Positions 1 to 7,482 of a stretch of 62,524 nt of DNA are shown here, in pieces. Positions within the stretch are counted from its first letter, which is position 1. Every line of letters starts with the position of its first letter. Source of the DNA: Clostridiales bacterium (lineage in GTDB: Bacteria > Bacillota > Clostridia > Peptostreptococcales > Anaerovoracaceae); NCBI GenBank assembly GCA_012513435.1, contig JAAZCE010000041.1, positions 1 to 62,524 of the forward strand, given 5' to 3'. The notes beneath the pieces were generated by a model. The model searched no databases, was not told where the DNA came from, and was given only the letters and a program-made list of their open reading frames with translations. The translations under genes and the position numbers were made by a program.

Positions 1-9
1 CGCCCACCA
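1..9 (+). tRNA. 3' end of a tRNA cut by the window edge
   Basis: The first nine bases read as the last acceptor-stem bases followed by a discriminator and an encoded CCA, as in the other tRNAs of this cluster, and six bases separate them from tRNA-Asp. The acceptor half (CGCCC-A-CCA) would suit a tRNA-Val, but the anticodon is outside the window, so the identity is a guess. Confidence 0.5.
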
Positions 10-14
10 AATGC

Positions 15-91
15 GGTCCGGTAGTTCAGTTGGTTAGAATGCCAGCCTGTCACGCTGGAGGTCGACGGTTCGAGCCCGTTCCGGATCGCCA
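15..91 (+). tRNA. tRNA-Asp (anticodon GTC)
   Basis: The sequence folds as a full cloverleaf. The acceptor stem GGTCCGG pairs with CCGGATC with one G-T pair. The D-arm is regular, the anticodon stem CCAGC/GCTGG encloses CTGTCAC, and the T-arm carries GTTCGAG. Discriminator G and CCA are encoded. It is the first complete member of a tandem tRNA array. Confidence 0.96.
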
Positions 92-95
92 TTTA

Positions 96-170
<75 letters not shown>

Positions 171-179
171 ATTTTATAT

Positions 180-256
180 GGTGGGTATAGTCAAGTGGTT
201 AAGACAGCGGGTTGTGGCTCCGTTATGCGTGGGTTCGAATCCCACTATCCACCCCA
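180..256 (+). tRNA. tRNA-His (anticodon GTG)
   Basis: Acceptor GTGGGTA pairs with TATCCAC. The extra 5' G (position 180) faces discriminator C at position 253, which is the tRNA-His identity pair. The anticodon loop TTGTGGC gives GTG, and CCA is encoded. Confidence 0.95.
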
Positions 257-266
257 TTTTCTTTAT

Positions 267-341
267 TGGGGTATCGCCAAGCGGTAAGGCAATGGATTCT
301 GATTCCATCATGCGCAGGTTCGAATCCTGCTACCCTAGCCA
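267..341 (+). tRNA. tRNA-Gln (anticodon CTG)
   Basis: Acceptor TGGGGTA pairs with TACCCTA, and the anticodon stem ATGGA/TCCAT encloses TTCTGAT, giving CTG (reads CAG codons). CCA is encoded. A CTG tRNA-Gln normally accompanies a TTG isoacceptor elsewhere in the genome. It is the last tRNA before the terminator. Confidence 0.93.
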
Positions 342-352
342 ATTATAAAACC

Positions 353-382
353 AAGTCGTTCTTATAGTGAACGACTTTTTTG
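353..382 (+). terminator. Rho-independent terminator of the tRNA array
   Basis: A 9-bp stem (AAGTCGTTC / GAACGACTT) with a 7-base loop is followed at once by a T run, 12 bases after the tRNA-Gln CCA end. Confidence 0.9.
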
Positions 383-427
383 TTGATAAAAGAGCAACTT
401 TTTATTATGGTAATGAATTACTAAACA

Positions 428-436
428 TGGTATAAT
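428..436 (+). promoter_or_regulatory. Extended -10 promoter for the ATP-grasp/murT/gatD group
   Basis: TGG-TATAAT is a perfect -10 hexamer with an extended TGn element. No convincing -35 lies 16-18 bases upstream. It sits between the tRNA terminator and the GTG start at 485. Confidence 0.6.
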
Positions 437-484
437 ATTTTATTATGGAATTTCACATCATATATACTGAATGGAGGGAAATTT

Positions 485-1510
485 GTGGAGAATAAAGTTC
501 AATATTACAAAAGAGTAATACGAGATGCTAGCTTGGGTAGATTTTTTAATGTGGTGAAGACAGCCCATGAAAGGTCCGGTAAAAACAGCCTATTTCTTTT
601 CTTCGATATAATCAACTGCATGATAAGGTACAAGGCCGGCTACAATGATTACGTGATATTTGAGTTTTGGGACCTTAAGCACGAGCAGAGAGATACCTAT
701 ATGACGCGATTCAGAAGCAAGAAGTTCATAATGTTTATGAACGATCAGAGTGCTTCTCATCTTGTTGATAATAAGAATGAGTTCAATGAGCTGTTCAAGG
801 ATTTTATCGGAAGAGAATGCTTGGATATAGAAACGGCAACAAAGGAAGATATCATAAGCTTCTTTGAAACCCGGGAAAAGGTGTTTGCCAAGATGAAGAA
901 CCTGTCCTGCGGAATAGGATGCGAGAAACTTGAGATGAAAGATTTTAAGGATGGGGAAGAATTTTATGAGTACGTTAAGAAGCAGGGCTTCGGAACTATT
1001 GAAGACGTTATTGAGAACCACCCTGACATTGCTAAGATATATCCTTATTCCGTCAACACTCTTAGGATAATAACCATAATTGACGGCAAGGGCGTACCTC
1101 ATGCCATATATGCCGTATTCAAGATGGGAATAAACGGCCGTGTAGTGGATAATTATGGACTCCACGGACCCCTGGATCTGGAAACCGGAAAATTCATGTT
1201 TCCTGCACATTCAGGGCTGACTACAGCAGGGATTCACTATACTAAGCACCCTTACAGCGACACACCTTTAGTTGGCATGAAGGTGCCTTACGCCATTGAG
1301 GCATTGAGGTTTGCGGAAAAGGCGGCTCTCGTTGTGCCTCAGATAAGATATATAGGCTGGGATGTGGCTATAACTCCTAACGGGCCTGTTATCATAGAGG
1401 GTAACGATTACTGTGCTCACGACTTCTGGCAGCTTCCAGGACAAACTCCGGGTGGAATCGGCATCATGCCTACCATCGCTAAATACATTCCTGAATTCAA
1501 GTATAAATAG
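485..1510 (+). CDS. Sugar-transfer-associated ATP-grasp family protein
   Basis: 341 residues from a GTG start with GGAGGGAA just upstream. The C-terminal half looks like an ATP-grasp fold of the sugar-transfer-associated family: a strand with NTLRIIT (around residue 193), a conserved VDNYGLHG stretch, and a closing GWDVAITPNGPVIIEGND segment (about 295-312) whose acidic/Asn residues would bind Mg-ATP. Relatives occur near capsule or wall polysaccharide genes, but their substrates are mostly unknown. Here it lies 33 bases upstream of the Mur-ligase MurT, so a role in envelope or wall modification is inferred. No signal peptide is seen, so it should be cytoplasmic. The family is fairly sure, the reaction unknown. 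Confidence 0.75.
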   Translation: MENKVQYYKRVIRDASLGRFFNVVKTAHERSGKNSLFLFFDIINCMIRYKAGYNDYVIFEFWDLKHEQRDTYMTRFRSKKFIMFMNDQSASHLVDNKNEFNELFKDFIGRECLDIETATKEDIISFFETREKVFAKMKNLSCGIGCEKLEMKDFKDGEEFYEYVKKQGFGTIEDVIENHPDIAKIYPYSVNTLRIITIIDGKGVPHAIYAVFKMGINGRVVDNYGLHGPLDLETGKFMFPAHSGLTTAGIHYTKHPYSDTPLVGMKVPYAIEALRFAEKAALVVPQIRYIGWDVAITPNGPVIIEGNDYCAHDFWQLPGQTPGGIGIMPTIAKYIPEFKYK

Positions 1511-1543
1511 TGATTGGCACAGCAGCGAAAGGAAGTCATTAAC

Positions 1544-2929
1544 ATGGAAAAATTAAGATTTATAGCAGCGCTGTGGATTGCGAAAATTTCTGTTATTGCA
1601 TTGAAGGTTACAAGACATAACGGTACGAATTTTCCGGGAGTGGTAGCTATCAAAATTTGTCCTCAGTTCATGAAGCATATAGGCAAGCCGAAGAAGGTAG
1701 TGGCTGTCACGGGAACCAACGGCAAAACTACGGTAACCAATATGATTCTCGATGCTCTGACCATAGACGGCAAGAGCATTGCAGATAACAAAGCAGGCTC
1801 AAATATAAATTCAGGAATAGCTACGAGTCTCATCCAGAATGCAAGCTTAACAGGAAGATGCAAGAAGGAATGGGGCGTTTTCGAGATAGATGAACGTTCC
1901 GCTCTGAGGATATATCCTTTTATGGTGCCGGACTATATGGTAATAACCAATCTTTCCAGGGATTCCATAATGAGAAATGGACATCCTGAATACATCTCAG
2001 AAATTTTGACCAGATATATGCCAAAAACAACGAAGCTCATACTCAATGCAGACGACTTTTTCTGCGCCAATGTAGCTCCTGAAAATGACAGAGCATACTA
2101 CGGCATAGAGAGAATGGATACGGATCTGGAAAAATGCGAAAATCTTATACAGGATTTTCAGATATGTCCAAATTGTCACCACAGGTTGGAGTACGAGTAC
2201 CTTAGATACGGTCACATAGGCAAGGCCTACTGTCCCGCCTGTGGCCTTAAGGCTCCTGAGTATGATTATGCGGGATGCGAAACGGATAAGGTCAACATGA
2301 CCATAAATATTAAGGACTCAAGTGGTGAAGAAACCTACAGGTTACTTAACGACAGCGTATACAATATCTACAACGTAGTGTGTGTGGTTGCTCTTCTGCT
2401 GGAAATGGGGTATTCCAGGGAAAGAGTCAAAGAGTTTATGAGCAGCATCAATATAATAGGCAGCAGATACGATTTTGAGGAATACGCAGATAAGACTCTC
2501 TACATGATGCTGGCGAAGGACAGGAATGCCTTCGCAGTATCCAGGGTGTTTGAGTATCTGTCAATTCAGCCGGGAGAAAAAGAAATTGTGTTGATGAACA
2601 ACAATTACAGCGATGCCGCCACATGGTCGGAAAACACATGCTGGCTCTATGATTGCGATTTTGAACTGCTTAAGGACGACAGTATAAAGAATATCGTAGT
2701 CTGCGGACCTAGAGCCAAGGATTATAGGCTGAGGTTGCTCTTGGCGGGAATCGAGAAATCCAGGATTTCCTGGTGTGAGAAGGAAATGGATACGCCTCAG
2801 GAGCTTGAACTCTTTGAAGGCGATAACATTTACGTGCTTTACGGCACCGATTCTCTGGACCTTAAAGACAGGGTGATAGGCAAGATGAGAACTGTATTGA
2901 AAAATTGTGAAGGAGGGGAGAAACTATGA
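1544..2929 (+). CDS. murT: MurT, Mur-ligase-like subunit of lipid II isoglutaminyl synthase
   Basis: 461 residues. I chose the ATG at 1544, which has AAAGGAAG upstream, over an in-frame TTG at 1514. The protein has a central Mur-ligase ATP motif TGTNGKTT, a zinc ribbon typical of MurT (CPNC ... CPAC, about residues 210-235), and the MurT C-terminal domain. In the known MurT/GatD complex this subunit activates the D-Glu alpha-carboxyl of lipid II, and ammonia from GatD amidates it. The C-terminal segment near residue 350 (MNNNYSDAATW ... CWLYD) only loosely matches the usual DGxDxSWxWD-like stretch that contacts GatD. It overlaps the next gene by 4 bases (ATGA), so the two are translationally coupled. 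Confidence 0.85.
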   Translation: MEKLRFIAALWIAKISVIALKVTRHNGTNFPGVVAIKICPQFMKHIGKPKKVVAVTGTNGKTTVTNMILDALTIDGKSIADNKAGSNINSGIATSLIQNASLTGRCKKEWGVFEIDERSALRIYPFMVPDYMVITNLSRDSIMRNGHPEYISEILTRYMPKTTKLILNADDFFCANVAPENDRAYYGIERMDTDLEKCENLIQDFQICPNCHHRLEYEYLRYGHIGKAYCPACGLKAPEYDYAGCETDKVNMTINIKDSSGEETYRLLNDSVYNIYNVVCVVALLLEMGYSRERVKEFMSSINIIGSRYDFEEYADKTLYMMLAKDRNAFAVSRVFEYLSIQPGEKEIVLMNNNYSDAATWSENTCWLYDCDFELLKDDSIKNIVVCGPRAKDYRLRLLLAGIEKSRISWCEKEMDTPQELELFEGDNIYVLYGTDSLDLKDRVIGKMRTVLKNCEGGEKL

Positions 2930-3648
2930 AGATAGAGGTGCTTTTTCCCGAGGTTTGCAATCTATACGGGGAGCTGGGAAACATTAGATTTTTAAAGTGG
3001 TCATATCCGGAAATCCAGGTGGTGGAAACGGCATTGACAGAGGAACCGCTTTTTCTTACAGAGGAACCGGATCTGATATATATGGGAACCATGACGGAGA
3101 ATTCTCAGCCTATAGTTATTGAAAAGCTGAGACAGTATAAGAACAGAATATGTCAGCTTATAGACGAGGGCGGAAGATTCCTTATAACGGGCAACGCCTT
3201 GGAGGTCTTCGGCAAGACCATAGAGGATAAGGACGGCACGGTTGTTCAGTGCCTTGGTATATTCGATACGGTGGCCAGACGCGACATGATGAGCAGATTC
3301 AATTCCCTTTATATAGGGGAGTTTGAAGGTATGACCATAGTAGGATACAAGAGCCAGTTCACTCACTCCTATTGGGACAGTGAAGAGAGCCGGAAAGAGC
3401 CTCTTTTTAATACTGTCAGAGGGCCAGGAATAAACCCTGATGAAAAGGGAGAAGGAATACGCGTCAACAATTTCATGGCTACCTACATCATAGGACCTTT
3501 GACCATACTCAGCCCACCCTTTGCAAAGTGGATGTTGAGAGAGTGCGGCGGAGAGGACATTCTTGCTCATGAGGAAGAAGCTATGGATGCATATAACACA
3601 AGGATAGAAGAATATTCAGATCCCAACACAGGGTTCTACTACGAATAA
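2926..3648 (+). CDS. gatD: GatD-like class I glutamine amidotransferase, catalytic residues missing
   Basis: 240 residues. The start (MKIEVLFPEVCNLYGELGN) and overall plan match GatD, the CobB/CobQ-type glutaminase partner of MurT, and the coupling to murT supports this. The nucleophile elbow, normally G-[IV]-C-G-G, reads FLITGNALEVFG (85-96), so the Cys position is Gly89. The catalytic His of the YLHGPL motif is replaced: TYIIGPL (186-192), Ile189. Glutamine hydrolysis by the usual Cys/His mechanism should therefore be impossible. It may use free ammonia, act only as a structural partner, or support a different MurT reaction. The reading frame is intact and the fold residues are kept, so it does not look like simple decay. 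Confidence 0.75.
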   Translation: MKIEVLFPEVCNLYGELGNIRFLKWSYPEIQVVETALTEEPLFLTEEPDLIYMGTMTENSQPIVIEKLRQYKNRICQLIDEGGRFLITGNALEVFGKTIEDKDGTVVQCLGIFDTVARRDMMSRFNSLYIGEFEGMTIVGYKSQFTHSYWDSEESRKEPLFNTVRGPGINPDEKGEGIRVNNFMATYIIGPLTILSPPFAKWMLRECGGEDILAHEEEAMDAYNTRIEEYSDPNTGFYYE

Positions 3649-3663
3649 GATAAGGAGAATGAT

Positions 3664-5088
3664 TTGCTTAAAAAAACTAAAATAGTTTGCACGTTGGGAC
3701 CTGCCAGCTCAGATGAAAACACCATGAGAAAAATGCTAGAGGCAGGAATGAATGTAGCGAGATTGAATTTTTCTCACGGTACCCATGAGGAGCACAGGGA
3801 AAAGATAGAAACTTTTAGGAAGGTAAGGGACGACCTTCGCATTCCGGCGGCTGTAATGCTTGATACCAAAGGCCCGGAAATCAGGCTTAAGGATTTTGCC
3901 AACGGGAAGGAATTTCTTGAGGTGGGCGACACCTTTACTCTGACCACAGAAGACTGCTCCGGCACAAGAGAGCGCGTAGCCATTACCTATAAAGACCTCC
4001 CCGGGCAACTTCATCCATCTACGGCGATACTCATAGATGACGGCAGGGTAAGGCTTACCGTAAAGGAAGTCTCTGGCAGCCATATTATTTGTACCGTAGT
4101 AACCGGAGGTAAGGTAAGCAACAGAAAGGGCGTAAATATTCCTGACAAGTCCCTTGACCTTGAATACATTAGTGAAAACGACAGACAGGACATTTTGTTT
4201 GGCATAAAGATGGATGTGGATTATGTAGCTGCCTCATTTGTCAGGAGCGGAGACGATGTGAGAGAGCTGAGAAATCTTCTCTGCAGTAACGGTGGAGAGA
4301 AGATAAAGATAATTTCAAAAATAGAAAACACGGAAGGAATAGACAATTTCTCGGAAATACTGCAGTTATCGGACGGCATCATGGTTGCCAGAGGAGATAT
4401 GGGTGTTGAAGTGGATTTTGAAAGACTTCCGGGAATACAGAAGAAATTCATCAAGGCCTGCTGCAAGGCAGGGAAGCCTGTAATAACGGCAACCCAGATG
4501 CTAGAATCTATGATGACTGAGGCGGCTCCCACAAGAGCGGAAATAACGGATGTTGCTAATGCAGTATTTGACGGAACATCGGCAGTTATGCTTTCGGGAG
4601 AAAGTGCAGCAGGAGAATATCCTGTAGAAGCTGTCATGACTATGGCAAAGATAGTTAAGCAGGCTGAGCTTGATGCAGAGGAAGTCAACCAGTACAAGTA
4701 TCTGGAAGTGGAAACCAATGAGAAAGATGTTTCCAATGCTATGGGACATGCAGCATGCACTACAGCAAGAGACATAAATGCAGGAGCTGTGGTTGCAGTT
4801 ACCACCTCGGGATATACGGCGGAAATGATGGCAAAATACAAGCCGGCGCAACCTATTATAGCAGCAACGCCTTATGATAAGACATACCACCAGCAGGCGC
4901 TGACAAGAGGTGTATATCCTGTGCTGACTAAGTTCAGCGATGACTGGGATAAGCTTGTGGATGAAGCTCTGGGAGGTATAAGAAGAATGAATTTGCTGAA
5001 AAAAGGTGATTCTATAGTGTTGAGCGCAGGAATGCCGCTGCAGGTTTCGGGAACTACCAACTTGATAAGAGTAATGAATATTGAGTAA
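3664..5088 (+). CDS. pyk: Pyruvate kinase
   Basis: 474 residues from a TTG start with AAGGAGAA at the right distance. It catalyses PEP + ADP to pyruvate + ATP, the last step of glycolysis. It shows KTKIVCTLGPAS at the N-terminus, the NFSHG segment, DTKGPEIR, the catalytic-loop KIENTEG (Lys near 221), MVARGDMGVE, and SGESAAGEYP in the A domain. It ends at the usual C domain without the extra PEP-utiliser domain that some Bacillus enzymes carry. It follows gatD by 15 bases and probably shares its transcript. It is convergent with the araC-type gene, 8 bases away, with no terminator visible between them. Confidence 0.96.
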   Translation: MLKKTKIVCTLGPASSDENTMRKMLEAGMNVARLNFSHGTHEEHREKIETFRKVRDDLRIPAAVMLDTKGPEIRLKDFANGKEFLEVGDTFTLTTEDCSGTRERVAITYKDLPGQLHPSTAILIDDGRVRLTVKEVSGSHIICTVVTGGKVSNRKGVNIPDKSLDLEYISENDRQDILFGIKMDVDYVAASFVRSGDDVRELRNLLCSNGGEKIKIISKIENTEGIDNFSEILQLSDGIMVARGDMGVEVDFERLPGIQKKFIKACCKAGKPVITATQMLESMMTEAAPTRAEITDVANAVFDGTSAVMLSGESAAGEYPVEAVMTMAKIVKQAELDAEEVNQYKYLEVETNEKDVSNAMGHAACTTARDINAGAVVAVTTSGYTAEMMAKYKPAQPIIAATPYDKTYHQQALTRGVYPVLTKFSDDWDKLVDEALGGIRRMNLLKKGDSIVLSAGMPLQVSGTTNLIRVMNIE

Positions 5089-5096
5089 ATAGTATG

Positions 5097-6056
5097 TTAT
5101 CTCAGTATTTTTATGAGATGCCAGCGACTGATATACTTTTCTATGATAGGCACGGCTTCGGAATCAGATACGGTTTCGAAACCGTTTTCTATTTTTTTGC
5201 AAATTTCGAACTGATTTTGGTACATCTGCCTGTGTTCTTTCGGAGATCTGTGCCACCAGTATTCAAATGATGAATAAAAATACTTGGGATCAGAAAATCC
5301 GACAGAATAGGCTATTTCATAATTTGGCATATCTGTTTGCAAAAGCAGATGTTCTGCATTAAAACAACGCACAAATTTAATCATGTAGCTGAAACTATTA
5401 AATACAGTTGTAGCAAGGAATTGGGAGAAGTAATTCGGGTTTATATGCTCCTTAGTGGCCAGGTCAGATGCAGATATCTTTTTCTTGTAGTTTATGATGC
5501 AGTACTCTAGAGAGCGATAGAATCGGTCATGCAAATCAGGATTAATATACTCATCAGGATTCTCATAATTAAACCAATCGAAGTAGCGGATCATAACTTC
5601 AATAATCTTATCCACAGGTTTTGCAGTATCTTCAGCAGAAGCACTTGATGTAAACTGCGCGGACGAAAGTGCCAGAATCAAGTCCTTCAGTCTATCCATC
5701 GCATTCTGCTGATATGGAAAGCAATGCGTAGACTCGCAGGTGAAGATTCGGTAGCGTAGTAATTCCCAGTCTATGTAAACCTTGCGCAAGTCAATATGCA
5801 AAATCAAAACCAGTGCGGGTTCATCAGAACACATGTAATGACATTCATTATAGTCAACCGAAAAAAGGCTCCCGGGTTCAAGTTTAAAAATTTGCTCACC
5901 GGATACCAAGGTAATAGTACCGTCCAAACAGTACACAAGTTCCAGGTCATAGGGATGAACATGGGGGACAGTGCACCTGATTCGGCAAAGCTCAGCCTTA
6001 TAGTTGAAACCGCTACGGTATTCAATTGATAACTCGTCTACTTTGTATTGTATCAT
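5097..6056 (-). CDS. AraC-family transcriptional regulator
   Basis: About 319 residues if translation begins at the ATG at 6056 (MIQYKVDEL). The frame stays open to 6119, but a good promoter lies inside that extension. The N-terminal half is a cupin-like sensor (HVHPYDLELVYCLDGT, then a GSLFSVDYNECH strand). The C-terminal third is a double helix-turn-helix of AraC type (ISASDLATKEHINPNYFSQF, then YEIAYSVGFSDPKYFYSSF and a SPKEHRQ tail). It is divergent from the two saccharopine-dehydrogenase-like genes and is the likely regulator of that pair. The effector is unknown. No Shine-Dalgarno is obvious, and a leaderless start is possible. Confidence 0.85.
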   Translation of the reverse strand: MIQYKVDELSIEYRSGFNYKAELCRIRCTVPHVHPYDLELVYCLDGTITLVSGEQIFKLEPGSLFSVDYNECHYMCSDEPALVLILHIDLRKVYIDWELLRYRIFTCESTHCFPYQQNAMDRLKDLILALSSAQFTSSASAEDTAKPVDKIIEVMIRYFDWFNYENPDEYINPDLHDRFYRSLEYCIINYKKKISASDLATKEHINPNYFSQFLATTVFNSFSYMIKFVRCFNAEHLLLQTDMPNYEIAYSVGFSDPKYFYSSFEYWWHRSPKEHRQMYQNQFEICKKIENGFETVSDSEAVPIIEKYISRWHLIKILR

Positions 6057-6062
6057 ACAGAT

Positions 6063-6091
6063 ATAGTAACTCATATTTAAAAAGATGTCAA
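6063..6091 (-). promoter_or_regulatory. Promoter of the araC-type gene
   Basis: On the minus strand, TTGACA (6091-6086), a 17-base spacer and TACTAT (6068-6063). The expected transcription start falls on or next to the ATG at 6056, so the message may lack a leader. Confidence 0.6.
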
Positions 6092-6182
6092 ATTTCAGCA
6101 AATTGACACGCATATTCATAAAAAACAGCTACTGTCATTGTATATGTATCGCCGGATAATAAAAGAAAGTGGAGGTGAAAAT

Positions 6183-7472
6183 GTGAAAAAAGTATTAGTG
6201 CTTGGTGCCGGCGCACAGGGTAGTGCAGCAGCAAAACGACTAGATGTTGACCCGGGTGTCAGCGAAATTATCTGTGCAGATTATGACTTGTCTGCAGTAG
6301 AAGAGCTTGTTTTGGATTTGAAAAAGGCAAAGGCAGTAAAGGTTGATGCAACAGACGTTGACAGCATAGTGAAAGTTGCAGAAGGGTGTGATCTGATTCT
6401 AAACGCACTCGCACTGACATTCAACCATAATGTACTGGATGCGACACTCAAGGTAAAGGCAAACTATCAGGACTACAATGGCACTGACCAGATTGCAGAC
6501 CTGTGGGATGCATGCGAACTCAGCAAGAAATACCCAGAACCGGAAGGACTTAAAGAGGAAACATTAAACTGGTGGAAGAGTTACATGTACCTGTATAAGG
6601 TATATGGGCCTAAATTTGAGGAAATCGGTAAGCTTGCTTTGTTCGGAACAGGTTCAGCACCTGGACTTATCTGTGCAGCAACCAGAGAAACAATGAGATA
6701 TCTGGATTCCTGCGATACGATTTACAACATCGTTTGGGAAGGTGTATCGCCTAAGAGATTCCAGCCCTTCTGGTGGTCGCCGATTACAGCAATGACAGAC
6801 ATGTGCGATCCGGCAGTTGCATGGGAAGACGGCAAGTTTATAAACACGTCTCCCTTCGGAAGACCCATTAAGCGTCAGTATGATTATATGGGAGAGGAAA
6901 TTATTTTCAGAGAACATTGTCATGATGAACCGGTACAGTATGGTTTTAACTCGAAAGAATATTTCAAGGGCTGCAAGAATGCTTACTTTAAGTATGCAGG
7001 CGATGGAATGGACTTCGCTTGCCCGCTGTATGAGGCAGGACTCTTAAATCACGAGGAAGAAGAATTTCGGGGGAATAAAATCGTTTCATTTGATTTTATA
7101 ATGAGTCATGTTCCGCCTGCACCTAAATTCAAGGAAGAGATCAAGGCAATAATCGACGAAGGGCTCAAACTGGACTCAGGCTGCATGGTAGTCGAAGCAT
7201 ACGGAAAGAAGGACGGCAAGGATGTTCTGGTTGAAATGCATGTAGCAGCTCCGGGACTGATTGAATCCTTCCAACTGTCAGGAATCACTGCAGAAATGTA
7301 CCTGACAGGACAGAGCGGATATTTGTTTTCAAAGATGTTTATCAATGACGTCTTCAAAGGACGTTCGGGACTGATTTCAACAGATATGCTGACATTTGAG
7401 GAATGTGATAAGTTCTTTGAATATGCGGCTGAACTCAACATCACAACCGAAACAAAGGTTAAAGAATTATAG
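6183..7472 (+). CDS. Saccharopine dehydrogenase-family oxidoreductase, copy 1
   Basis: 429 residues from a GTG at 6183 preceded by GGAGGTG; the frame extends upstream to 6138, but without a ribosome site. The N-terminus is a Rossmann NAD(P) motif VLVLGAGAQGSAAAKRL (GxGxxG), followed by the LYS9-type arrangement in which residue 80-100 reads CDLILNALALTFN. The family includes saccharopine and carboxynorspermidine dehydrogenases. No lysine- or polyamine-pathway partner lies beside it, so the substrate is unknown. It is closely similar to the next gene along its whole length (for example FQPFWWSP, CKNAYFKYAG and YLTGQSGYL are shared) and is co-transcribed with it, 10 bases apart. Confidence 0.85.
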   Translation: MKKVLVLGAGAQGSAAAKRLDVDPGVSEIICADYDLSAVEELVLDLKKAKAVKVDATDVDSIVKVAEGCDLILNALALTFNHNVLDATLKVKANYQDYNGTDQIADLWDACELSKKYPEPEGLKEETLNWWKSYMYLYKVYGPKFEEIGKLALFGTGSAPGLICAATRETMRYLDSCDTIYNIVWEGVSPKRFQPFWWSPITAMTDMCDPAVAWEDGKFINTSPFGRPIKRQYDYMGEEIIFREHCHDEPVQYGFNSKEYFKGCKNAYFKYAGDGMDFACPLYEAGLLNHEEEEFRGNKIVSFDFIMSHVPPAPKFKEEIKAIIDEGLKLDSGCMVVEAYGKKDGKDVLVEMHVAAPGLIESFQLSGITAEMYLTGQSGYLFSKMFINDVFKGRSGLISTDMLTFEECDKFFEYAAELNITTETKVKEL

Positions 7473-7482
7473 AGGTGAAAAA

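Noticed and set aside
6057-6119. Longer AraC N-terminus starting at 6119
   Set aside because: The extension contains a good -35/-10 pair for the same strand and lacks a ribosome site, so the ATG at 6056 is preferred.
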